Assembly: GCA_023511325.1 (NCBI GenBank)
Contig: JAIMBU010000109.1
Coordinates: forward strand, 1 to 7,365
Direction: 5' to 3'
Source of the DNA: Gorillibacterium sp.
GTDB lineage: Bacteria; Bacillota; Bacilli; Paenibacillales; NBRC-103111
DNA: 7,365 bases
Shown: positions 1-5,791 of the stretch, in pieces
Layout of the letters: each line of letters begins with the position of its first letter
Numbering within the stretch: the first letter of the stretch is position 1
Translations under genes and position numbers: made by a program
Notes under the pieces: generated by a model
Database searches by the model: none
What the model saw: the letters and a program-made list of their open reading frames with translations, nothing else
Told to the model about the DNA's origin: nothing

Positions 1-2
1 TC

Positions 3-140
3 TTTGCGGAAGATGTGCGAGAATGGCGTGTGCTTGTACTCTGGGTTTGACTGCCGTTTCTCCCAGAGGCCTTCTGGGGCGATGATCTCGGCCTCCGGGT
101 ATGCTTCTTTCCACGAGGTGAGGTGGATGTGGTGCTCGAG
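3..140 (-). CDS. Fungal-like DUF4336 (metallo-beta-lactamase-like) protein fragment, probable chimeric sequence
   Basis: Read on the minus strand from about 140 down to 3, this stretch is an open frame of 46 codons without start or stop, so it is a fragment open at both ends. The peptide contains EHHIHLTSWKEAYPEA, then IAPEGLWEKRQ, and ends near FSHIFRK. I recognise this as like the DUF4336 family, whose fungal members carry an EHH-x-W-x-AYP-A-x-x-APEGL-x-EKR arrangement; that assignment is from memory. Codon use supports a foreign coding strand: in the 39 codons at 119-3 no codon ends in T and about three quarters end in G or C, whereas the bacterial genes to the right use many A/T-ending codons. 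G+C over 1-120 is about 57%, visibly higher than the rest. It faces murB and replaces the murB 5' part, which suggests a mis-join rather than a native neighbour. Function in this locus: none inferred. Confidence 0.55.
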
Positions 141-578
141 AATGGGGAAACAGCAGTTTGGCATAAAGATGACCTGAAGTATACGTATCGCCATTCTGCT
201 CTACATGAGCGAAGGGCAATCGTAACGGAGGCGGTATTTGAGCTCGAGACCGGTGATCGGAAAGAAATTGCTGCTGCTATGGCGTCTTATAAAGCCAGGC
301 GACTAAGTACCCAACCGCTCCAACTTCCTTGTGCGGGGAGCACCTTCCGTAATCCTAAAGGGCATCATGCTGCAAAACTTATAGAAGAAGCAGGTCTCAA
401 GGGTTTAAGAGTGGGAGGAGCAGAAGTGTCTTCCCTGCACGCAAATTTTATTATCAACACCGGAGGTGCAACCGCGAAGGATGTCCTCACCTTAATTGAT
501 CAAATTCGTACAAATGTTCATCAACAATTCGGCGTTACATTAACTCCTGAAGTCCTCGTAGTAGGTGATGTTGACTAA
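123..578 (+). CDS. murB: UDP-N-acetylenolpyruvoylglucosamine reductase MurB, C-terminal part (5' truncated)
   Basis: MurB reduces UDP-GlcNAc-enolpyruvate to UDP-MurNAc with NADPH and bound FAD, the second committed cytoplasmic step of peptidoglycan synthesis. About 150 C-terminal residues remain of a protein normally near 300. Visible marks are the YTYRHS segment, PCAGSTFRNP with the proton-donor serine, EEAGLKGLRVGGAEVSSLHANFI typical of the substrate-binding domain 3 (quoted in part: LHANFIIN), ATAKDVLTLI, and a C-terminal TPEVLVVG carrying the conserved catalytic glutamate. The GTG at 123 is an internal valine codon, not a start: the FAD-binding N-terminal domain should lie upstream, but all three forward frames before about 120 lack it, and the murB frame meets a stop at 48-50. 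Homology begins at about VVLENGE. The gene ends 44 bases before murA. The truncation is most likely due to the chimeric left edge, so the real genome probably has an intact gene. Confidence 0.9.
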   Translation: MDVVLENGETAVWHKDDLKYTYRHSALHERRAIVTEAVFELETGDRKEIAAAMASYKARRLSTQPLQLPCAGSTFRNPKGHHAAKLIEEAGLKGLRVGGAEVSSLHANFIINTGGATAKDVLTLIDQIRTNVHQQFGVTLTPEVLVVGDVD

Positions 579-609
579 GCGCTAGCTCCCGGCTTGCTGT
601 TAAGTTTAC

Positions 610-618
610 AGGAGGTGA
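610..618 (+). promoter_or_regulatory. Ribosome binding site of murA fixing a TTG start
   Basis: AGGAGGTGA is a near-perfect anti-16S match. It ends four bases before TTG at 623, with seven bases between GGAGG and the start codon. It decides the TTG start, since no ATG in this frame lies at a suitable distance. Confidence 0.85.
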
Positions 619-622
619 GTCT

Positions 623-1915
623 TTGGAAAAATTGGTGATCGAAGGCGGGAAACCACTAGCGGGAACCATTCGGATCCAAGGAGCCAAAAACGCCGCGCTG
701 CCCATTTTGGCCGCCAGTATTCTAGCCAAAGGAAAGCTTGTGATCGAGAACGTTCCCGATCTTCTGGACATTCAAGTGATGCTAAACATTCTGAATTCCT
801 TAGGTGGCCGAACGGAGCTTGAGAACCATACGGTAAGCCTTGATATGACCGAATTAAGTTCCTCCCATATCCCCGAGGAATTGATGAAACAGATGCGCTC
901 TTCCATTTTTTTAATGGGTCCGTTGCTTGCTAGATTTGGAACGGTAACCGTCTATCAGCCAGGAGGCTGTGCAATCGGTGAACGCAAAATTAATTTACAC
1001 CTTCAGGGTCTTGAGGCACTAGGTGCTAAGATTATGGAGCAGGGAAACACCATTGTATGCTGTGCAGAACAACTCAAAGGTGCTGAAATCATACTCGACT
1101 TCCCCAGCGTTGGTGCCACGGAGAATATCATGATGGCCGCGGCTGCAGCGGAAGGAAAAACAACCATTCATAATGCCGCCAGAGAGCCTGAAATTCAAGA
1201 TTTGCAGCATTTCTTAAATGCAATGGGTGCGCAAATATATGGAGCCGGTACAAGTACGATTACCATTGAAGGCGTGCATTCCTTCCAGCCTTGTACGTAT
1301 CGCATCATACCGGATCGCATCGTAGCGGGTACGATGATGGTTGCAGCAGCTGCAACGCGGGGTAATATCATTCTAGAACAAGTAAATCCTCAGCATCTTA
1401 CCTCTCTGATTCATGTCTTAAAGCGTTCAGGTGTTCAAGTTACTTACTCCGGTGATATAATGAACGTGCAATGTGGTAGTCGGCCGAAAATGATGGAAAG
1501 GGTTGTTACCTCTCCCTATCCAGCTTTTCCAACGGATTTACAGTCGCTAATCATGGTTTTATTATCGCTAGCCGATGGACTTAGCATTGTGAAAGAAACT
1601 GTTTTTGAAGGTCGGTTTAAGCATGTGGATGAGTTAAACCGAATGGGTGCAGATATCCGTGTGGATTTAAGCTCTGCTTTTATCCGTGGTGTCCCTAGGC
1701 TATATGGTGCAACTGTAGAGGCAACAGATCTAAGAGCAGGTGCTGCCTTAGTCGTTGCTGGACTCGCTGCACATGGCACGACGGTTGTAGAACAGATTCA
1801 TCATATTGATCGCGGATACGAGCAGATCGAGCATGTTCTTCGTCAATTGGGGGCGCGAATTTATCGTTTGGCGCCTGAGGAAGTCCTCTTACAGGGGAAT
1901 TATCCTCGGAATTAG
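623..1915 (+). CDS. murA: UDP-N-acetylglucosamine 1-carboxyvinyltransferase MurA
   Basis: MurA transfers enolpyruvate from PEP to the 3'-OH of UDP-GlcNAc in the cytoplasm, the first committed step of peptidoglycan synthesis. The 430-residue product matches the usual length of about 420-430. Key residues line up with E. coli numbering almost without offset: Lys22 and Asn23 in QGAKNAALP, the fosfomycin-targeted cysteine as Cys116 in PGGCAIGERK, Arg92 in MRSS, Asp305 in FPTDLQ, Arg331 in EGRFKHVDEL, Arg371 in DLRAGAAL and Arg397 in HIDRGYE. Two EPT-type inside-out alpha/beta domains fill the chain. The active-site Cys predicts fosfomycin sensitivity (inference). The gene starts at TTG behind a strong Shine-Dalgarno, 44 bases after murB, so the two are probably cotranscribed and form consecutive pathway steps. 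Low-GC Firmicutes often have a second copy (murZ) elsewhere; the dcw position favours the name murA. Confidence 0.96.
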   Translation: MEKLVIEGGKPLAGTIRIQGAKNAALPILAASILAKGKLVIENVPDLLDIQVMLNILNSLGGRTELENHTVSLDMTELSSSHIPEELMKQMRSSIFLMGPLLARFGTVTVYQPGGCAIGERKINLHLQGLEALGAKIMEQGNTIVCCAEQLKGAEIILDFPSVGATENIMMAAAAAEGKTTIHNAAREPEIQDLQHFLNAMGAQIYGAGTSTITIEGVHSFQPCTYRIIPDRIVAGTMMVAAAATRGNIILEQVNPQHLTSLIHVLKRSGVQVTYSGDIMNVQCGSRPKMMERVVTSPYPAFPTDLQSLIMVLLSLADGLSIVKETVFEGRFKHVDELNRMGADIRVDLSSAFIRGVPRLYGATVEATDLRAGAALVVAGLAAHGTTVVEQIHHIDRGYEQIEHVLRQLGARIYRLAPEEVLLQGNYPRN

Positions 1916-1964
1916 GCCTTGGCTGGCCCTTATGAATAATAATCATTAAGGATCACTTGATAAT

Positions 1965-1996
1965 GCCCTTCCTTGGTCTTTCGGGAAGGGCTCCCG
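1965..1996 (+). terminator. Competing hairpins after murA, possible weak terminator or attenuator
   Basis: GCCCTTCC at 1965-1972 pairs perfectly with GGAAGGGC at 1984-1991 across an 11-base loop. A second stem, CGGGA at 1982-1986 with TCCCG at 1992-1996, uses part of the same bases, so the two folds exclude each other. No proper T-run follows; the downstream sequence is tcccgttatctatta. It could therefore be a weak or Rho-assisted terminator, a processing or stability element, or chance. It lies in the 154-base gap before divIB. Confidence 0.35.
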
Positions 1997-2055
1997 TTAT
2001 CTATTAATTGTGTATTATGGAGCTGCAGCATGCGTAGAGCTCAGCAATCCGGCAA

Positions 2056-2063
2056 AGTAGGTG
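2056..2063 (+). promoter_or_regulatory. Ribosome binding site of divIB
   Basis: AGTAGGTG differs by one base from AGGAGGTG. It lies six bases before the TTG at 2070 and supports that start, which also places a short basic cytoplasmic tail before the membrane helix. Confidence 0.6.
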
Positions 2064-2069
2064 TGAATC

Positions 2070-2831
2070 TTGTCCTCAAAGCTTACCATTCCGCCGCTTA
2101 AATCTGTTCCCAAAAAGAAGCGCGGTAGTCGTAAATTACTAACCTTGCTCGTTGTCTTTTTTATTAGTGTATTCGCCTATCTATTCTTTCAATCCCCACT
2201 TGCAAAAATTTCTCTAATCGAGATTAACGGGAATGAAGTTGCTACATCAGGCCAGATTGGACAAGCTGCTGGAGTAGTGATAGGCGATTCCTACTTCAAA
2301 GTAAAGAGTAACAAACTGGCTGCGCGAGTAGAGATGGTTGGTGCAGTGAAAACAGCAAGTGTCGTTAAGAAGTTTCCAGGCCAAATTATCATCACCATAA
2401 CAGAGTATTCCAAAGCCGCCTATCGAATCGGAGCTAACGGTCAACCAGAGGCGATTCTGGCAGACGGAACCCCACATCTACTGAACAACAAAACCTTTCC
2501 TTCGAATAGACCAATTCTAACGGGCTGGGATGAGGGAAACACAGAGTGGAAACATTTGTGTAGTGTGCTTGCAGCAATTCCGGACGAGCAGTTATCGGAT
2601 GTATCAGAGATTAAGCCCTATCCCAATGTGTTCGAGGATCGAATTAAGCTTTATACCCGCTCACGGTTTGAAGTGATTACCCGGATAAGCCTTCTTCAAG
2701 AGAAACTACTTAATCTGCCTTATTATACCAGCGAGTTTAAAAAGAAGAACGGAACAACCGGTGTTTTATGGTTGTTGGATCAGGATCGGGGAATTCCTTT
2801 TGAATTACAGGCTTCACCTGTGACTTCGTAA
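2070..2831 (+). CDS. divIB: Cell division protein DivIB/FtsQ
   Basis: This is a bitopic divisome protein that, with FtsL and DivIC, links the cytoplasmic ring to septal peptidoglycan synthesis outside the membrane. The 253-residue product starts with a basic cytoplasmic tail (PKKKRGSRK, residues 14-22), then one membrane helix at about 23-41 (LLTLLVVFFISVFAYLFF). A POTRA domain follows at about 45-113, opening with ISLIEINGNEVATSGQIG and closing with KKFPGQIIITITEY. The FtsQ/DivIB beta domain covers about 115-225, including AILADGTPHLL. A short tail ends the protein. Size and layout match Paenibacillus-type FtsQ; the sequence is fast-evolving in this family, so the domain order and the position between murA and ftsA carry much of the assignment. 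It starts with TTG. The 154 bases between murA and divIB hold hairpins and no convincing promoter. Orthologues are called divIB in Bacillus and ftsQ elsewhere. Confidence 0.93.
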   Translation: MSSKLTIPPLKSVPKKKRGSRKLLTLLVVFFISVFAYLFFQSPLAKISLIEINGNEVATSGQIGQAAGVVIGDSYFKVKSNKLAARVEMVGAVKTASVVKKFPGQIIITITEYSKAAYRIGANGQPEAILADGTPHLLNNKTFPSNRPILTGWDEGNTEWKHLCSVLAAIPDEQLSDVSEIKPYPNVFEDRIKLYTRSRFEVITRISLLQEKLLNLPYYTSEFKKKNGTTGVLWLLDQDRGIPFELQASPVTS

Positions 2832-3136
2832 TCATTGGCTTTTCTATCAAAATAGGTTACTATTTGCATAGAGAACATGATAAAATTGATTGTATCGTTA
2901 TTTTTTCAGCTAAATCAGAGTTTATAAGCTTATTTAGAGGTGAATTCTGACTTTCGCAACGGTAAACATACCTGCGTCCAAGGACGTCGAAGGTGTTTAT
3001 CCTTGAATAACCGATATGGAAATAATTTCTATGATAAAATGATGTTGAAAAAAAAGGGAAACTGCAAAGCGTGTGGAATATGTACAGATGCCGTAAGGCA
3101 GTATGTTTCGCAATACGCTCAGGGAGGTGCCACGGA
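2832..3136 (+). other. 305-base A+T-rich leader between divIB and ftsA without a convincing gene
   Basis: Bacillus subtilis has several promoters in front of ftsA, including a sigma-H one, so this long gap is where ftsAZ promoters are expected. I find no clear sigma-A pair. TTGAAT at 3003-3008 and TATGAT at 3030-3035 are 21 bases apart, too far for a standard promoter; TTGATT at 2886-2891 has only TAAATC 19 bases on. A short dyad, CGTCC at 2975-2979 and GGACG at 2982-2986, lies in the middle. The only open frame (2940-3155) lacks a Shine-Dalgarno and runs into ftsA. No hairpin with a T-run follows divIB, so readthrough from upstream is possible. Confidence 0.5.
3122..3129 (+). promoter_or_regulatory. 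Ribosome binding site fixing the TTG start of ftsA
   Basis: GGGAGGTG stands seven bases before the TTG at 3137. It excludes the in-frame ATG at 3071, which would add 22 unrelated residues, lacks its own Shine-Dalgarno and would place this site inside the gene. Confidence 0.85.
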
Positions 3137-4378
3137 TTGGGCGGCAATGATATAATCGTCAGTTTGGACATCGGAACCTCGAAGGTCCGCGCCATTATCG
3201 GCGAGGTAACAGCTGGTTCCATTAATATAGTCGGTGTCGGTACAGCGGATTCAAAGGGAATCCGTAAAGGTGCTATAGTTGATATCGATCAGACCGTAGA
3301 GTCTATTAAGAGTGCTGTAGAGCATGCTGAACGTATGGTAAGCATTCAAATAAACGAGGTCTATGTCGGCATTTCCGGTAGCCATATTTCACTTCTGACT
3401 AGCCACGGTGTGGTTGCGGTTTCGAATGAGGATCGGGAAATTGGTGAAGAAGACATCGATCGTGTTCTTCAGGCTGCTAAAGTGATTGCGCTTCCGCCTG
3501 AAAGAGAAATTATTGGTCTCGTTCCCAAGCAGTTCATTGTTGATGGACTTGAAGGAATTCATGATCCACGCGGGATGATCGGAGTTCGTTTGGAAGTTGA
3601 GGCAACCATTATTACGGGCGCTAAATCATCCATACATAACTTGAGGCGGGTTGTGGAGAAGGCAGACCTTCGTATAAGCGGTCTGATTCTGATGCCGCTT
3701 GCTGCAGGGAACCTTACCCTATCGAAAGATGAAGTGACCATTGGAACCGTTCTCGTTGATATTGGTGCGGGCTCTACTACAATTGCCGTATTTGAGAATG
3801 GAACGATTGTAGCCACTTCAACTCTACCTGTTGGCGGGGATTTAATCACAAGTGATGTTTCAATTGGATTACACACTCAAATGGAGCATGCCGAACGAGT
3901 CAAGTTGAAGTTTGGTTGTGCCCTTACAGAGTTGGCAACACGTGATCAAGTTTTTAAAGTACCTCGTATAGGTAGCAATTCAGAAAAAGAGTTTTCGCAA
4001 ATTGATCTAACCAGTATTATTGAACCTCGTGTTCAGGAGATTTTTCAATTGATTCGCAGTGAAGTGTACCATATGGGCTACGGAGCCGCTCCAGGAGGAT
4101 ATGTTCTCACGGGAGGCACTGTTTCCATGCCTGGTCTTTTAGGAGTCGCTCAAAGAGAACTGGCTACTTCGGTAAGAATTGCAACTCCAGAATTTATTGG
4201 GGTGAGAGACCCATCTTATACTAGTGGAGTCGGTATCATTACACAAATGATGAAGTCGCATAAGCAGCGGGGACCAGCAACAGGTACTGGGAAACCATCT
4301 GGTACGAAGAAAAAGAAAGCGACGAATCAGCCGAACTTGTATGATAAATTTAAAAATTGGTTGAATGAATACATCTGA
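3137..4378 (+). CDS. ftsA: Cell division protein FtsA
   Basis: FtsA is an actin-like ATPase that anchors FtsZ polymers to the membrane and recruits later divisome proteins. From the TTG start the product has 413 residues. The actin fold shows phosphate-1 (DIGTSKVR, 11-18), the FtsA-specific SHS2/1C subdomain at about 86-165, phosphate-2 (DIGAGSTT, 208-215) and the adenosine motif with GGYVLTGGTVSMPG (320-333). A lysine-rich linker (about 373-398) leads to a C-terminal amphipathic helix, LYDKFKNWLNEYI, which is the membrane-targeting sequence. The chosen start begins the protein directly before the first beta strand (NDIIVSLDIG), as in Paenibacillus and Bacillus FtsA. ftsZ begins 80 bases after the stop, so the two are very likely cotranscribed, keeping the FtsA:FtsZ ratio under shared control. 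The weak TTG codon fits FtsA being made in lower amounts than FtsZ (inference). Confidence 0.96.
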   Translation: MGGNDIIVSLDIGTSKVRAIIGEVTAGSINIVGVGTADSKGIRKGAIVDIDQTVESIKSAVEHAERMVSIQINEVYVGISGSHISLLTSHGVVAVSNEDREIGEEDIDRVLQAAKVIALPPEREIIGLVPKQFIVDGLEGIHDPRGMIGVRLEVEATIITGAKSSIHNLRRVVEKADLRISGLILMPLAAGNLTLSKDEVTIGTVLVDIGAGSTTIAVFENGTIVATSTLPVGGDLITSDVSIGLHTQMEHAERVKLKFGCALTELATRDQVFKVPRIGSNSEKEFSQIDLTSIIEPRVQEIFQLIRSEVYHMGYGAAPGGYVLTGGTVSMPGLLGVAQRELATSVRIATPEFIGVRDPSYTSGVGIITQMMKSHKQRGPATGTGKPSGTKKKKATNQPNLYDKFKNWLNEYI

Positions 4379-4390
4379 GATCGCCTTTAC

Positions 4391-4406
4391 GGTAGCTACT
4401 GCTATC
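4391..4406 (+). repeat. Small hairpin between ftsA and ftsZ
   Basis: GGTAGC at 4391-4396 and GCTATC at 4401-4406 form a six-pair stem (one G-U) around a TACT tetraloop. No T-run follows, so it is not an intrinsic terminator. It may be a processing or mRNA-stability element between the two cotranscribed genes, or chance. Confidence 0.3.
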
Positions 4407-4458
4407 TGAATATAGGATGTCGGTCAAAGAGGATCAAGTGGGGAGGCTGGTGAATCTT

Positions 4459-5580
4459 ATGTTTGAATTTGATCTTGATATGGACCAACTTGCTACTATA
4501 AAGGTTATCGGTGTCGGTGGTGGCGGTAGCAATGCAGTTAATCGAATGATCGAGAACGGAATTCAAGGTGTTGAATTTATTACGGTGAATACCGATGTTC
4601 AAGCATTAAACCTTGCGAAGTCAGAACATAAGCTGAAGATCGGTGAGAAGTTGACTCGTGGTTTAGGAGCTGGAGCTAACCCTGAGGTAGGCAAGAAAGC
4701 TGCTGAGGAGTCGCGCGAAGCTATTATACAAGCACTCAAGGGTTCTGATTTAGTCTTTGTTACGGCGGGCATGAGAGGCGGGACAGGTACAGGTGCTGCC
4801 CCAGTTATCGCCGAAATTGCTCGAGAGTGTGGAGCGCTCACGGTCGGAGTTGTCACTAGACCCTTTACATTTGAAGGGCGTAAGCGTGCTCTGCAAGCAG
4901 AACAAGGAATTGCTCTCCTCAAGGAGAAAGTAGATACCCTCATTGTTATTCCCAATGACCGTTTGCTTGAAATCGTTGACAAGAAAACACCAATGGTTGA
5001 AGCCTTCAAGGAAGCAGATAATGTACTTCGCCAAGGTGTTTCAGGAATCTCAGACCTTATTATGGTTCCAGGCTTGATCAATCTTGACTTTGCTGATGTA
5101 AAAACAATCATGACTGAACGAGGGTCAGCTCTTATGGGTATTGGTATTGGAACGGGTGAGAATCGTGCGGCTGATGCAGCGAAGAAAGCGATTCACAGTC
5201 CACTTCTGGAAACCTCAATCGAAGGCGCGCGTGGAGTCATCATGAATATTACGGGTGGGGCCAACTTAAGTTTGTACGAAGTTAATGAAGCTGCGGAGAT
5301 TGTTATTGCTGCTTCAGACCCTGAAGTGAATGTTATTTTTGGTGCAATCATTGATGAGAGTCTCAAGGAAGAAATCAAGGTCACCGTTATCGCTACGGGT
5401 TTTGAACACAAAACGGCTCCTATTCCGCAGCGACGTCCATCTTCTGTGGCTTCGCAGGATAAGGAAAGTATCAACGGTGGAGAGAGCAGAATACCTCCGC
5501 TTCGTCCTTTCGGTACCCCTGCAGCAAATGATCAGTTGGACATCCCTACCTTTCTACGTCGGAAGAACAATTCAGATTAG
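4459..5580 (+). CDS. ftsZ: Cell division protein FtsZ with an atypical GTP-binding signature
   Basis: FtsZ is the tubulin-like GTPase that polymerises into the division ring in the cytoplasm. The 373-residue product contains the glycine-rich [13 protein letters not shown] near residues 18-30, VNTD at 43-46, the tubulin signature at 106-112, the T7 synergy loop NLDFADV at 208-214 with Asp210 and Asp213 present, a proline/serine-containing linker (about 317-358), and the conserved C-terminal peptide LDIPTFLRR (360-368) that binds FtsA and other partners. The odd point is the signature: it reads RGGTGTG, with Arg106 (codon AGA, 4774-4776) where the family has Gly (E. coli Gly105). Everything else looks intact. 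ATG at 4459 (MFEFDLDM) matches the MLEF start of relatives. Its Shine-Dalgarno GGGGAGG at 4440-4446 is 12 bases away, rather long; GTG at 4450 would be too close, and ATG at 4417 has none. The gene follows ftsA and is ended by the terminator at 5621. Confidence 0.97.
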   Translation: MFEFDLDMDQLATIKVIGVGGGGSNAVNRMIENGIQGVEFITVNTDVQALNLAKSEHKLKIGEKLTRGLGAGANPEVGKKAAEESREAIIQALKGSDLVFVTAGMRGGTGTGAAPVIAEIARECGALTVGVVTRPFTFEGRKRALQAEQGIALLKEKVDTLIVIPNDRLLEIVDKKTPMVEAFKEADNVLRQGVSGISDLIMVPGLINLDFADVKTIMTERGSALMGIGIGTGENRAADAAKKAIHSPLLETSIEGARGVIMNITGGANLSLYEVNEAAEIVIAASDPEVNVIFGAIIDESLKEEIKVTVIATGFEHKTAPIPQRRPSSVASQDKESINGGESRIPPLRPFGTPAANDQLDIPTFLRRKNNSD

Positions 5581-5620
5581 TAGTCTAGTATAAGCTGATA
5601 ATCATAAGTCTTAATTAATG

Positions 5621-5662
5621 AACCGCTGGCCTTGTCCTTTATGGATAGGTCAGCGGTTTTTT
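5621..5662 (+). terminator. Intrinsic terminator after ftsZ
   Basis: AACCGCTGGCC at 5621-5631 pairs with GGTCAGCGGTT at 5648-5658 over 11 positions with a single G-U, closing a 16-base loop, and runs straight into six T residues (5657-5662). This is a strong Rho-independent terminator that separates the division genes from the sporulation genes. Its stop lies 40 bases after the ftsZ stop codon. Confidence 0.92.
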
Positions 5663-5690
5663 GTTGTATTCATGACAAGATAATGGCTAT

Positions 5691-5757
5691 ATCGACAAAA
5701 ATACAAGCTGATTCTCGGCGCATTAAGACAGACTTTGAACGGGGATTAGCATATACT
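5691..5757 (+). promoter_or_regulatory. Probable Spo0A-controlled spoIIG promoter
   Basis: The -10 candidate TATACT at 5752-5757 lacks a -35 at 17 bases; the nearest TTGAAC (5735-5740) is only 11 bases away, while TAAGAC (5724-5729) stands 22 bases away. A 22-base spacer with Spo0A sites is the known design of the B. subtilis spoIIG promoter. A good 0A box is on the minus strand: ATCGACA at 5691-5697 reads TGTCGAT, one base from TGTCGAA, within TTTTGTCGATATA. TAAGACA at 5724-5730 is a weaker one (5 of 7) overlapping the -35 position. With a start near 5764 they lie near -70 and -37. Expected regulation is activation by phosphorylated Spo0A with sigma-A polymerase at sporulation onset. The spacing and first box are seen; the function is inferred. 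Confidence 0.55.
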
Positions 5758-5791
5758 GGGTTCATCTTTTACAGTTAAGGCGGATGAAGCC

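Noticed and set aside
1..122. murB N-terminal coding sequence with a frameshift
   Set aside because: None of the three forward frames gives the expected glycine-rich FAD-binding or GSVGGA-type segment, so a simple frameshift does not restore MurB; foreign sequence explains it better.
1957..1962. TTGATA as a -35 element for divIB
   Set aside because: No TATAAT-like hexamer lies 16-18 bases downstream; that position falls in the hairpin.
2981..3008. Sigma-H-like promoter (AGGA ... GAAT) before ftsA
   Set aside because: The gap between AGGA and GAAT is 20 bases, about three more than in the sigma-H promoter spoVG as I recall it; not called as a feature.
3071..3136. Upstream ATG extension of ftsA
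   Set aside because: The 22 added residues have no likeness to FtsA N-termini, and GGGAGGTG at 3122-3129 would lie inside the coding region while serving the TTG at 3137 perfectly.
2940..3155. 71-codon open frame in the ftsA leader with a CKACGIC cysteine cluster
   Set aside because: It has no Shine-Dalgarno at the GTG start or at the internal ATGs, covers a probable regulatory region and overlaps the real ftsA start. The cysteine spacing looks accidental and I recognise no family.
4417..4458. Upstream ATG start of ftsZ
   Set aside because: No Shine-Dalgarno precedes it, and the extra 14 residues are absent from FtsZ relatives, which begin M-x-EF.
4599..5111. 170-codon frame antisense to ftsZ
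   Set aside because: It mirrors the codon bias of a highly conserved gene, has no ribosome binding site and gives a low-complexity, serine/threonine/proline-rich product.
5735..5757. Standard sigma-A promoter TTGAAC/TATACT before spoIIGA
   Set aside because: The spacer is only 11 bases, too short; the -10 is kept as part of the long-spacer Spo0A-type promoter instead.
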